Source: Thermoproteales archaeon (GTDB lineage Archaea; Thermoproteota; Thermoprotei; Thermofilales; B69-G16). From it: DNA of 40,680 nt. Below the pieces are notes generated by a model. The model saw nothing but the letters and a program-made list of their open reading frames with translations. It was not told the origin of the DNA and did no database searches. Of the stretch, positions 31,854 through 40,532 are shown piece by piece. Within the stretch, counting starts at the first letter, position 1, and every line of letters begins with the position of its first letter. The stretch is from contig JAGGZW010000079.1 in the NCBI GenBank assembly GCA_021161825.1, positions 1-40,680 on the forward strand, written 5' to 3'. Position numbers and translations under genes: made by a program.

Positions 31854-32672
31854 ATGAAAACGGTAAAATCTTTAGATATAGGACACACGGTCAAGCTAGC
31901 CGATGGACAGCCAGTCGGAATTTTTATAACATACAAGCCGGAAGCATTGCAAATGTTAGGAGTTTTAAAAGAAACTCTTGAGCACATCGCGGAATCCGAA
32001 CTACCAGTAGTTCATTTACTAACTTCTCTTCCCAGTCCTGGGCAGATATTGTGCGGCTACGTGATAGTCGATGCAGCCGGCAAGGAAGATAAAATAAAAC
32101 AGTTAATAAGAAAAATCAAAAAACTGGAATACGTCGAAGATGTAGAAGTCTACTATCCATCAAAGAGCGGTATGTTGACAGCAACTCCATTCGACGTTCT
32201 CAAAGTATCCGGTATGAGAGGCATGGTCTGGGTAAAGCCGATGTTTAAAGCGTTTATCAGAACTTTCCAAGAGATGGTTGGAACGGGAGGCTCCGCCATA
32301 ATATACAACATGGGTTATATAATTGGTAAGGAAGCCTTTCATGAACACATGAAAATAGCCGGTAGCGATAAAAGAGAAGCTCTAGAAGTAAGCAGAAATT
32401 TCTTTAAAGCATCCGGGCTGGGAAGCGTAGAGTTCAGGCATATAGATGTGAAAAAGGGAAAGGCAATAGTAAGAGTCTACAACAGCTTCGAATGCGAGCT
32501 ATTTCCAAACATAGGAAGACCCGCTAGCCAGTTTATAAGAGGAATAGTGGCTGGCTGGATATCAGCTTTACTGGAAAAAGAAGTTGAAACTAGAGAAACA
32601 AAATGCCTCGCAAAGGGAGATCCCTTTTGTGAATACGTGATCAGGGCAGTCGATAATTCAGCCTCTTTCTAG
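31854..32672 (+). CDS. V4R (4-vinyl reductase) domain protein with N-terminal ACT-like region
   Basis: 272 residues, leaderless ATG. The N-terminal about 100 residues (VGIFITYKPEALQMLGVLKE ... YVEDVEVYYPSKSG) look like an ACT-type regulatory domain. The C-terminal V4R domain is seen in SAIIYNMGYIIGKEAFHEHM, then SFECELFPNIGRPASQFIRG and WISALLEKEVETRETKCLAK, with the Cys pair of KCLAKGDPFCEY. V4R domains bind small molecules and occur in regulators and in bacteriochlorophyll enzymes. A sensory or adaptor role is likely; ligand unknown. Confidence 0.75.
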   Translation: MKTVKSLDIGHTVKLADGQPVGIFITYKPEALQMLGVLKETLEHIAESELPVVHLLTSLPSPGQILCGYVIVDAAGKEDKIKQLIRKIKKLEYVEDVEVYYPSKSGMLTATPFDVLKVSGMRGMVWVKPMFKAFIRTFQEMVGTGGSAIIYNMGYIIGKEAFHEHMKIAGSDKREALEVSRNFFKASGLGSVEFRHIDVKKGKAIVRVYNSFECELFPNIGRPASQFIRGIVAGWISALLEKEVETRETKCLAKGDPFCEYVIRAVDNSASF

Positions 32673-32832
32673 ACGATAAGCCCTGATAAAATTCATGCCA
32701 ACAGTATTTTGACGAAGCCTAAAATCTCTTTTCCAACTAGAAGCCGCACTCTTCCAACCTATCCGAGAAATGCAGCTATTAACGCAGCTTCGAAACAATC
32801 TCTTCTAGTAATACTCGCTCATGTCCAGTCCC

Positions 32833-32844
32833 TAAATATTTAAG
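32833..32844 (+). promoter_or_regulatory. box A promoter of the GNAT-racemase pair
   Basis: TAAATATTTAAG lies about 52 bases before the ATG at 32891, leaving a leader with GGGTGG (32878-32883) as ribosome binding site. The rest of the 32673-32890 gap shows no gene. Confidence 0.45.
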
Positions 32845-32890
32845 GCATAAAATAAAACATAAGCTTATCAAATACGCGGGTGGAATGCCC

Positions 32891-33781
32891 ATGAAAAAAA
32901 CGGTAGAAGTTACCATAAAGCCGATCGACGACCCGGAAAAATACTGGGAGGTAGTAGATGTTTCCATCGATGCCTGGGGCATGAAAGACTATAGAGACGC
33001 TGTTCCCGCGCATATGATGAAAGCCATAGCCGACAATGGAGGCTTAGTGCTTGCCGCGTTTGAAGGCAATAAAATAGTCGGCTTTGTCCTCGGCATACTG
33101 GCTATGGATAATCAAGGAAAACTACACCATTACTCCCACCAGCTCGCCGTCAGGAGAAAATATAGAGGCACTGGAGTGGCAATCGCGTTAAAACTAGCCC
33201 AGAGAAGACACGTTTTAAACCAGGGATTAGACCTGGTTACTTGGACTTTCGATCCACAACAAGGCAGAAATGCAAAGTTTAACTTCGCCAAGCTTGGGGT
33301 AATATGCAGAAAATTCTACAGGAACTACTATGGAATATTACAAGACGAGATAAATAGAGGTCTAGTAACCGACCGCTTTAAAGTAAAATGGTGGATTAAA
33401 AGTAAGAGAGTTGAAAAACGCATAAACGGCAGATTCCCACCGCCAAAAATGGAAGATGTCGAAGACCTAGCTGAGCCAGTAGTAGAAACTGAGAAAATAG
33501 TCCAAAACGTGAGAAAAATAAAAAAGGTAAACTTAGACGCTAAGAACGATGTTTTGCTAGTTGAAGTTCCGGGTAACGTAGACAAGGTTAGAGAATATAG
33601 CCTCGAACTGGCGAACAATTGGAGGATAGGGCTTAGACCAGTTTTTGAAAAATACTTTTCTGAAGGCTATATAGCTACAGAATTTATCTCCCACGTAGAA
33701 AACGGGGAAAGGAGAAACTTCTACATGCTATGGAAGGCACCTCTCGAAAAAATACTTGAAGGTGAAGCCCCGTGGAGATAA
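32891..33781 (+). CDS. GNAT-family N-acetyltransferase (COG3375-like)
   Basis: 296 residues from ATG 32891 (ATG 32885 is too close to the GGTGG). The GNAT core is at about residues 45-120: LAAFEGNKIVGFVLGILAM, then HQLAVRRKYRGTGVAIALKL with the R/Q-x-x-G-x-G/A acyl-CoA loop in RKYRGTGVA. An additional C-terminal region is longer than in ordinary GNATs, as in the archaeal/bacterial family encoded beside N-acylamino acid racemases. It overlaps that gene here. Probably acylates an amino acid or peptide which the neighbour then handles. Confidence 0.75.
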   Translation: MKKTVEVTIKPIDDPEKYWEVVDVSIDAWGMKDYRDAVPAHMMKAIADNGGLVLAAFEGNKIVGFVLGILAMDNQGKLHHYSHQLAVRRKYRGTGVAIALKLAQRRHVLNQGLDLVTWTFDPQQGRNAKFNFAKLGVICRKFYRNYYGILQDEINRGLVTDRFKVKWWIKSKRVEKRINGRFPPPKMEDVEDLAEPVVETEKIVQNVRKIKKVNLDAKNDVLLVEVPGNVDKVREYSLELANNWRIGLRPVFEKYFSEGYIATEFISHVENGERRNFYMLWKAPLEKILEGEAPWR

Positions 33782-34878
33782 GAAAGATAGAAGTCTACGA
33801 GCTGGAAATGAAGCTTAAAGAGTATTTCGAGACAAGCTTCGGCAGCGTACAAACTAGGCCAGTAATACTGGTCAAGGTAGAAGAGAAAAACGGCGAGGAG
33901 GGATGGGGGGAAGTCGTCGCCGGAGAGGGGCCATGGTACAACTACGAATCCTATGAAACCTCTCTAATCATACTAGACAAATACCTCATACCAATCATGC
34001 TACAGGCTAGCGAAGTATCGGCGAGAAACGCATGGAACCTAATGAAGAAAGTAAGAGGCTACAACGCTGCAAAGGCGGGGCTTGAAACTGCAATATGGGA
34101 TTTAGAGTCTAAGCTCCATGGCAAGCCCCTCTACAAGTACATTGGCGGAGCTAAGAAGCGGATACCGTCAGGGGTTAGCATAGGAATAAAAGAAAGCGTG
34201 GACAGGCTACTATCTATAATATCTAGAAGGCTAGAGGAAGGCTATATACGCATAAAAATCAAAATCAAACCCGGCTGGGACCTAGAAATACTGGAAACCA
34301 TTAGAAGCCAGTTTCCAGACATACCACTGCAAGTAGACGCGAACGCCGCCTACACTCTCAAAGACATAAATACTCTCAGACAGCTAGACAATTACAACCT
34401 GCTAATGGTCGAGCAGCCACTACACTATGAAGACCTAGCCGACCACGCCGTATTAGCTAGAAAACTATCGACGCCGATATGCCTAGACGAGAGCATTGTG
34501 AGCATCTACGACGCCAAGGCTGCGTATAAGCTAGGCTCGGCGGAGATAATCAACATAAAACCTGGAAGAGTTGGAGGATATACTCCAAGCATAGAAATAC
34601 ACGACTTCGCTAAGGCAACCGGCATAGGCTTATGGGTTGGAGGCATGCTGGAAACCGGGGTCGGTAGAGGGCATCAGGTAGCCTTGGCGACGCTGGAAAA
34701 CTTCACATATCCAAACGATATATCGGCAAGCAGCCGATACTGGGAAAAAGACATCGTAGAGCCGGAGTGGGAGATGAAAAACGGGTATATCGAAGCACCT
34801 GAAAAACCGGGGATAGGCGTCGAAGTACTCCAAGACCATATAGAAAAAATCTCAAAAAGAAAAAGGGAATACCGTTAA
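33772..34878 (+). CDS. enolase-superfamily N-acylamino acid racemase / o-succinylbenzoate synthase
   Basis: 368 residues from a GTG overlapping the upstream GNAT gene by 10 bases. The enolase-superfamily catalytic set is complete: Lys in the IKIKIK stretch (162-166), metal ligands Asp189 (VDANAA), Glu214 (MVEQPL) and Asp239 (CLDES), and Lys263 (NIKPGRVGG). GVGRGHQVALATLENF near the end is typical of this group. No other menaquinone genes are near, and the GNAT partner favours N-acylamino acid racemase over MenC. The codons drift toward A and C endings through this gene, the left shoulder of the asymmetry described for EF-2. Confidence 0.85.
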   Translation: MEIRKIEVYELEMKLKEYFETSFGSVQTRPVILVKVEEKNGEEGWGEVVAGEGPWYNYESYETSLIILDKYLIPIMLQASEVSARNAWNLMKKVRGYNAAKAGLETAIWDLESKLHGKPLYKYIGGAKKRIPSGVSIGIKESVDRLLSIISRRLEEGYIRIKIKIKPGWDLEILETIRSQFPDIPLQVDANAAYTLKDINTLRQLDNYNLLMVEQPLHYEDLADHAVLARKLSTPICLDESIVSIYDAKAAYKLGSAEIINIKPGRVGGYTPSIEIHDFAKATGIGLWVGGMLETGVGRGHQVALATLENFTYPNDISASSRYWEKDIVEPEWEMKNGYIEAPEKPGIGVEVLQDHIEKISKRKREYR

Positions 34879-35146
34879 TACCTTCTCCAATAAACTTTTT
34901 TAGACCGCTTGGAGCCGGCAATACAATCTTTTCTTTCAACCTTTTCCTCTATACTCTTCCACGCACTTTTTGCTGCAGAAAACCTGCCATGCCGCCAGTA
35001 GCTTCGTCCTTGCCAACAGTTGCTGCACAGTCGTTCTATCATCCAAGTATAAAATCCGGAAACGAATATTCAACAGTATCCAGTCCAGAAAAATTTATTA
35101 CCCCTCCTTCATTCTTCAAATAAGCCTACTAGTTGAGGTGTATAAA
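34879..35146 (+). promoter_or_regulatory. intergenic region with EF-2 promoter
   Basis: 268 bases without a supported gene. AAAAATTTATTA at 35089-35100 is a good box A, about 50 bases before the EF-2 start. GAGGTG (35135-35140) is the ribosome binding site for the TTG at 35147. The region is C-rich and G-poor on the plus strand, in line with the local strand bias. Confidence 0.5.
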
Positions 35147-37351
35147 TTGGTAAAATACAAACAGACAGCGGACATCCTAAAAATAATGAGAAACATTGAA
35201 CAAGTAAGAAACATAGGCACCCTAGCACACGTAGACCACGGAAAAACAACCACATCAGACAGCCTGCTAATGGGAGCCGGATTATTAAGCCCCAAAACAG
35301 CAGGCAAAGCCCTAGCCCTAGACTACGTAGAAATAGAACAGCTCAGGCAGATGACGGTAAAAGCCGCAAACATAAGCCTCTACCACGAATGGAAAGGAAA
35401 ACCATACGTAATCAACCTAGTAGACACTCCAGGCCACGTAGACTTCACAGGACACGTAACCAGAAGCCTCAGAATGATGGACGGCGGAATAGTAGTAGTA
35501 GACGCCGTCGAGGGAGTAATGACCCAGACAGAGACTGTATTAAGGCAGGCATTAGGCGAGAGAGTGAGACCCCTACTCTACATAAACAAGGTAGACAGGC
35601 TAATCAAAGAACTAAAGCTAAGCCCCCAAGAAATACAGGAAAGATTCGTAGAAATAGTAAAAGACTTCAACGCGCTAATAGAACTATACGGCGAGCCCGG
35701 ATTCAAAGAAAAATGGAAAGTAGACTTCAAGCGCGGACAAGTAGCATTCGGAAGCGCACTACACAAATGGGGACTAACAATACCAATAGCAGTAAAGAAA
35801 GGATTAAAATTCGACTATATAGTCGACGCCTACCAGAAAGGATACTACGAAGAACTGGCAAAAGAATTCCCGCTCTACGTCGCCCTGCTGGACATGGTTG
35901 TAGAACACGTGCCAAACCCGCGGCAAGCACAAAAATACAGAGTACCCAAACTCTGGAAAGGAGACCTAGACGGTCCAATAGGCAAAGCAATGACAGAATG
36001 CGACCCTGAAGGACCAGCAGTAGTAGCAATAAGCAAGATAATCTTCGACCCACACGCGGGATTCGTAACAACAGGAAGAGTATTCAGCGGAACAGTAAAA
36101 TCCGGACAAGAAGTATGGCTAGTAAACGCGAAAACCCAACAAAGAATACTGCAAGTAGGGCTCTACATGGGACCATACAGGGAAATAGCAGAAGAAATAA
36201 CAGCAGGAAACATAGTCGCACTACTAGGACTAGACAAGGCACGAGCAGGAGAAACAGCAGTAGACGTAAAATACAAAGACCAAATGGCACCATTCGAAAG
36301 AATGGCATACGTAAGCGAGCCGGTCGTAACAATAGCAATAGAACCCAAAAAAAGCAGCGACCTACCAAAACTGGTTGACGCCCTCAGAAAACTAGCAATA
36401 GAAGACCCAACACTAAAAGTAACAATAAACCAGGAAACAGGAGAATACCTGATAAGCGGAATGGGAACACTACACCTAGAAATAACACTCTGGGAACTAA
36501 ACCAGCGAACCGGACTAGAAGTAATAACAAGCCCACCAATAGTAAGATACAGAGAAACAATCAAAAAACCAAGCCAAACATTCGAAGGCAAAAGCCCCAA
36601 CAAACACAACAAACTATACATCAGCGTAGAACCACTAAACCAAGAAACACTACAACTACTACAAAAAGGAGAAATCTACGACGGACAAGACTGGCGGCAA
36701 AGAGCAAAAATACTAAGAGAAAAAGCAGGATGGGACACAGACCAAGCAAGAGGAATATGGGCAATAGACGACAACCTAAACATACTCGTAGACCTAACAA
36801 AAGGAGTACAACACCTAAGAGAAATCAAAGACACAATAATCCAAGCATTCATATGGGCATTCGAAGAAGGACCACTAGCACGAGAACCAGTAAGAGGAGT
36901 CAAAGCAATACTACACGACGCCATCGTTCACGACGATCCAGCTCATCGTGGCCCGGCGCAGATTATGCCTGCGACGCGGCATGCTATTTATGCTGCGTTT
37001 TTGAGTGCTGATCCGATACTGTTGGAGCCGATTTTGAAGATTGATGTGAAGGTTCCGCAGGAGCAGCTTAGCGGCGTGTTGAGCGTGATCACGAAGCGTA
37101 GGGGTAAGATTTTGAACATGGAGCAGCATGGTCTTTTGATGAGGGTTAAGGGTGAGATTCCGGTGAGTGAGACTTTTGGTTTGGCGGATGATATGCGGAG
37201 TACGACTCAAGGCAGAGCTTTCTGGAGTACTGAGTTTTCTCGTTGGGCTCCGGTTCCGTCGAGTATGCTTTTGGATTTGGTGATGAAAATTAGGGAGCGT
37301 AAAGGGCTTCCAAAGAGGATTCCTAGGCCCGAAGACTTCCTCGGTCCTTAA
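35147..37351 (+). CDS. fusA: translation elongation factor EF-2
   Basis: 734 residues from TTG 35147; the frame is open further upstream, but the protein then starts [20 protein letters not shown] as in other archaea, and GAGGTG lies 6 bases before. GTPase motifs: AHVDHGKTT (27-35), DTPGHVDF and NKVD. The diphthamide loop [17 protein letters not shown] carries His600 (codon 36944-36946). It translocates tRNA and mRNA with GTP hydrolysis. Codon usage is abnormal: about 36182-36237, of 19 codons 15 end in A, 3 in C, 1 in G and none in T; about 37022-37078, of 19 codons 12 end in G, 5 in T, 2 in C and none in A. The change falls at about 36912-36960, over the diphthamide loop. The protein sequence itself is normal throughout. 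Confidence 0.96.
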   Translation: MVKYKQTADILKIMRNIEQVRNIGTLAHVDHGKTTTSDSLLMGAGLLSPKTAGKALALDYVEIEQLRQMTVKAANISLYHEWKGKPYVINLVDTPGHVDFTGHVTRSLRMMDGGIVVVDAVEGVMTQTETVLRQALGERVRPLLYINKVDRLIKELKLSPQEIQERFVEIVKDFNALIELYGEPGFKEKWKVDFKRGQVAFGSALHKWGLTIPIAVKKGLKFDYIVDAYQKGYYEELAKEFPLYVALLDMVVEHVPNPRQAQKYRVPKLWKGDLDGPIGKAMTECDPEGPAVVAISKIIFDPHAGFVTTGRVFSGTVKSGQEVWLVNAKTQQRILQVGLYMGPYREIAEEITAGNIVALLGLDKARAGETAVDVKYKDQMAPFERMAYVSEPVVTIAIEPKKSSDLPKLVDALRKLAIEDPTLKVTINQETGEYLISGMGTLHLEITLWELNQRTGLEVITSPPIVRYRETIKKPSQTFEGKSPNKHNKLYISVEPLNQETLQLLQKGEIYDGQDWRQRAKILREKAGWDTDQARGIWAIDDNLNILVDLTKGVQHLREIKDTIIQAFIWAFEEGPLAREPVRGVKAILHDAIVHDDPAHRGPAQIMPATRHAIYAAFLSADPILLEPILKIDVKVPQEQLSGVLSVITKRRGKILNMEQHGLLMRVKGEIPVSETFGLADDMRSTTQGRAFWSTEFSRWAPVPSSMLLDLVMKIRERKGLPKRIPRPEDFLGP

Positions 37352-37463
37352 GTATTTTGATGGCTATTATTATTGATATTTTATTCTCTGTCTTTGCTAA
37401 GTATAGTCTAATTTTTCTCTAAAGTAGTTTCTTAGGCTTGTTTCTAGTGACTCAAATGTTTTC
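37352..37463. other. short AT-rich gap after EF-2, no gene seen
   Basis: T-rich plus strand (GTATTTTGATGGCTATTATT and onward), suitable as terminator for EF-2. The plus strand is poor in A-rich codon-like runs and rich in T and G, continuing the polarity of the EF-2 3' part. Confidence 0.3.
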
Positions 37464-38164
37464 TCATGTTATATTTGGATTTTTAGAAACATGCCATGAT
37501 AATACCGTTATTAGGAAAGTTATAAGGCTTGTAATGATTACCAAAGGATTTGCCGCAATAAATGAAAGTAAAGTCATAAGTGTCATGGGCCTGAGTAGTA
37601 GTGCAGATATGGTGTAAATGCCTGTTATAGTCTCTAGCAGGTGGTTACTGTTAGTATGTGTGAGCGGGTGGACTTTCCTTTGGGGGAGTGTTAGAGTATT
37701 TTTTTGGGCTATGGTTTTTACTAGTTTTTTGATGGATTTTAGTGCTTTTTCTACGTCGTCTTTGTTGCACCAGTTTTCGTAGAAGCATACGTGCATTTCC
37801 ACTGCTCTCGCCCACGCGTCGCCCGCCCGTTCTCCAAGTTCGCTTTCTATTTTCCTCTTGTATTCCCAGAGTTGGCCGTGGCTCGTTAATCGCATGCCGT
37901 TTTTCCAGTATGCGTAAGCCTTGACTGCTAGTGCGGTTGCTCCCCAAACTTTTCTGCTGCCTGTCTTACGTTGTCTTTTTCTAGCTCTTTTCCGGCTTCG
38001 GCTAGTAGTTCTTCTGAGGCTTTCATGTACTCTTTAGCCTTGTTTTTGGGGTCTAGGTTTTGAGTTAGTAGTTCAAGTAAGTATTCTTTTTTGCTTAGGT
38101 TGTGTTTTTTAGCTTCTTTTTTGAGGCGTTTGGCGATGACGCCGCTGATTAAAATGGTCTCCAT
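37464..38164 (-). pseudogene. PaREP1-family protein, frameshifted
   Basis: The first frame starts at ATG 38164 and covers 78 residues (ISGVIAKRLKKEAKKHNLSK, then ASEELLAEAGKELEKDNVRQAAEKF); it then leaves the family sequence at 37946-37948, where one T (an A on the plus strand) appears to be missing. Adding one base in that run restores WGATALAVKAYAYWKNG and joins the second frame, MRLTSHGQLWEYKRKIESEL and the later VEMHVCFYENWCN, all of which fit PaREP1 proteins. A hydrophobic tail of about 75 residues then follows, which PaREP1 proteins usually lack. Box A (TTTAAATACC on the minus strand, 38196-38205) is intact. PaREP1 function is unknown. A sequencing error could also explain the shift. 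Confidence 0.75.
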
Positions 38165-38195
38165 GTTCTTCCCTAAGATATTTTGCTTGGAGGTA

Positions 38196-38205
38196 TTTAA
38201 ATCTC
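38196..38205 (-). promoter_or_regulatory. box A promoter of the PaREP1 gene
   Basis: Minus-strand TTTAAATACC centred about 36 bases before ATG 38164, consistent with a short leader. Confidence 0.4.
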
Positions 38206-38527
38206 CTAAGGTATTTTATGGCTTCTTTCGTATATTTTGTTATTTGGATGGTTTTCTATTTTGTGTTTTTATATTGTGGATGGTCTCGTGGGGGAAGTTA
38301 GGGTATCTTTATTGTGATGGTCGTTGTATTTCTCGAGGGATTTTAACGAGATGGATATAGTAGGGTTGGGAGTGTTTGCTTATTTTTGAGAGATTATCTG
38401 GGGGTGGGGAATTTACTGTTGATTCTAGTTTTGAATAGGTATTCCGTCTTTTACTATATTTCTTCGGTTTGCGTTTGGGATTTGTGGGCTGTTTTCTCTT
38501 TTGAGGTTTTGTCTTATGTTTATCCTA
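38206..38527. other. gene-poor, G/T-rich region
   Basis: About 320 bases with no coding frame I can support on either strand. The plus strand is strongly T- and G-rich with few C, which produces spurious open frames on the plus strand. No repeats or RNA genes are recognised. Confidence 0.4.
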
Positions 38528-38770
38528 TTATTTCATATTTTTCTTCGTTTTTAGCGTGATTACGTTGTATGGTTTGTAGTCGTCTGTGACGTCTATGGCT
38601 ATTTCTGTTATTCCTGATTTGAGGGCTTCTAGCCAGAGGTTTTCTGCTTGTTCTTTTGTGGGTCCGTGTTTTCTATTAGGTATTTTCTAGTTTTTTAGTG
38701 GTAGTGCGTTGGTGTGGTGGTGTTTTAGGGCTTCTTTGAGGATTTTTTCTATTTATTTTTCATCGTTTGG
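38528..38770 (-). pseudogene. decayed minus-strand gene, function unknown
   Basis: A minus-strand frame ending at TAA 38528 reads HGPTKEQAENLWLEALKSGI, then TEIAIDVTDDYKPYNVITLK, clearly protein-like. Going upstream it meets an in-frame TAG at about 38687-38689. Beyond the TAG the same frame continues as ILKEALKHHHTNALPLKN. An ATG near 38760-38762 is out of frame with it, so at least one nonsense change and one frameshift separate the pieces. All parts use A/C-ending codons like the neighbours. I do not recognise the family. Confidence 0.5.
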
Positions 38771-38797
38771 GGTGTTCGTTGGGGTTTATAAGGGGGT

Positions 38798-39178
38798 TTA
38801 TTCGGGGTTTAGCTCTTTTAGTATCTTTTTTATTTCTTCTTCTGTTGGTTCTTTTTGTAGTATTCTTTTTAGTTCTTCTTCTTGTTCTATTTCTCTTTTT
38901 ACGGCTTCTATAATTTCCCAGTCTTCTTCGGTCATGTATTCTACTACGATTGTCTTTTTTGTTATGTGTCCTTGTTCGTCTACGTCGGCTATGATTCCTG
39001 TGTCTATTATTTTCTCTTTTGCCGCCCGTTTGTAGATCTCTATTGCTTGTTCCCGCGTGTAGCCTTGTTCTTGAAGGTAGCCTAGAAACTCTTCTCTGGT
39101 TATTGTTTTCCTATTGTAGTGTCGGAAGATTTGTTCTATTAGTTTTCTTAGGTTTCGCGGTGTTCTGAGTGTTTTCAT
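38798..39178 (-). CDS. hypothetical 126-residue charged, mostly helical protein
   Basis: From ATG 39178. The first half is helical and basic (LRTPRNLRKLIEQIFRHYNR, then ITREEFLGYLQEQGYTREQA), possibly a small helix-turn-helix; a middle beta part reads DTGIIADVDEQGHITKKTIV; the end is a Glu/Lys-rich helix with two EEEIKK-type repeats. No family is recognised. Nearly all codons end in A (in 38821-38880, all but one of 19), the mirror image of the EF-2 5' region. A minus-strand box A (CTTATATGCC, about 39200-39209) predicts a leaderless start. Clearly coding by its composition. Confidence 0.55.
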   Translation of the reverse strand: MKTLRTPRNLRKLIEQIFRHYNRKTITREEFLGYLQEQGYTREQAIEIYKRAAKEKIIDTGIIADVDEQGHITKKTIVVEYMTEEDWEIIEAVKREIEQEEELKRILQKEPTEEEIKKILKELNPE

Positions 39179-39387
39179 GGCGTTTTATTTGTCCGTTATG
39201 GCATATAAGGGAAGCGTTTTAAGAGATTATTTAAGGATCGTGGACTTTTGTTGTCTTTGCTCTTCGCCTATAATTTGTGTAAGGATCTTTTTCAGCGTAT
39301 ACTAAGATTCCCGGAAGTAAGACTCTCATTTATTCAACTTAGTGATTTTACGAATTTACATTAAAGCCCTAAACCAAAAGAGTTTAC
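39179..39387. other. intergenic region, transition back to balanced composition
   Basis: About 210 bases without a supported gene, holding the promoter of the gene at 39178 on its left. To its right the sequence loses the G/T excess and the next gene has ordinary codon use. Confidence 0.3.
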
Positions 39388-40532
39388 TTAACAATCCTGA
39401 TATTGTCTAAATTTGCCTAGTTTCTTTATTGTTTTTATGACTTTGTCGTGGCCGAAACGCTTAGCCAATACAAAATAAATACAGGCTAATGGAGGAGATG
39501 CCCATGGACCGTGAGCATACACATATCTTAGTACTTTATCTAGTTTATTAAAATCTACAAATTCTATTTTTGCAGCTTCCCATCTATCTTTAGCTTTAAT
39601 AACTCTTAGTATATCTTGAACTTCCTTGGCAGTATAATCTATTTCTATATAACCTTGAAGAGCATAAGAATATTGTCTAGCTGATAACCCAAAATCGAGA
39701 AGGACTATATTTTCATTTTTAACTTCTACGCCTAACTCTTCAAAGGCTCCTCTTCTAACACAGCTGTATATATCGGGTTTATTTCCATCTGACATGTCTA
39801 ATACTCTATGAAGGCTTTCTGCATAGGAGAAATCATAGTGTCCTTTACATGAGTCAACCTCCATACTACGTTTTGTAAATATTATTTTTTCATCGCTAGT
39901 TATTGCCAATATATTAACGCTAAGAGAGTTGGCCAGATATGGTATGGGTTTTTTCCAATTAACATTCTGAAGATATCTTTCACGAAGAGTTTTTCCATAA
40001 GGATTAGGAGTTTTTAAAGGATCCGGCCTTATATCTGAAACATCCATATCTAAATATCTATATGTAGCTAAAAAGGTATAGTAATCTGATGGACTACATC
40101 TAACGCAAGATTCTCGTAATCTTCTGTTCTCCTAATAAAGAATCTTTTTATGCAGAAACGCGGTCCATTCCATGAACTTTTCTCGCCTCTTTCTCTTTTC
40201 AGTTTTTCCTCTTCCTGAATCCTAGCTTTTAACTCAAGAATGTCCATTGGTAAATCAATAGGTGTTGGTTCATAAATCATATTAATACTTTGAGGAGTAT
40301 ATGTAGATATACCATCTCCATCAAGCACAACCCAACTGGTCTTAATTCCACCGAAATTTAAAAAATGAGGTTGAGGTATTAAAGGTTCTTCTTTGCAAAT
40401 CTTTCTTTTAACTTTCTTTAATTTTTTTATAATTTTCTTTCTGTTATCATATATAATTTTGAGAAATAAACCTATACTTCCACTAATAAACCACTCGCCT
40501 ACTCTTTCTAAATCGTTCACATTCTCAAACAT
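39388..40532 (-). pseudogene. NUDIX-domain protein, apparently split by a frameshift near 40090
   Basis: Two minus-strand frames are present. 40532-40068 gives 154 residues: a membrane-like or amphipathic start (GSIGLFLKIIYDNRKKIIKK), a middle with TSWVVLDGDGIST, and an end RRTEDYENLALDVV. 40047-39388 gives 219 residues with a NUDIX core: SVNILAITSDEKIIFTKRS, GHYDFSYAES, then RRGAFEELGVEV, matching R-E-x-x-E-E-L-G in part. The second frame stays open upstream of its ATG and reads PSDYYTFLATYRYLD, so adding one base near 40088-40094 joins both into one protein of about 380 residues. It may hydrolyse a nucleotide or act as a sensor. If no frameshift exists, they are two adjacent genes. Codon use is ordinary, unlike the region to the left. 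Confidence 0.6.

Noticed and set aside
31772-31981. Plus-strand frame upstream of and overlapping the V4R gene
   Set aside because: It overlaps the V4R coding start in another frame, and the V4R TATA lies within it.
34703-34939. Minus-strand frame after the racemase gene
   Set aside because: It overlaps the well-supported racemase 3' end and has no family features.
35389-37011. Long open frames in other frames of EF-2 on both strands (for example 35389-36009 +, 36163-36621 -, 36115-36378 +)
   Set aside because: They are by-products of the extreme codon bias of EF-2, which removes T-starting stop codons from other frames; translations are low-complexity and unlike proteins.
38687-38689. In-frame TAG as a pyrrolysine codon
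   Set aside because: The gene also lacks an in-frame start, and no pyrrolysine or methylamine genes are in view; decay is simpler.
38091-39085. Plus-strand open frames in the G/T-rich region, rich in Phe, Ser, Val and Cys
   Set aside because: They oppose clear minus-strand coding sequence and reflect base composition only.
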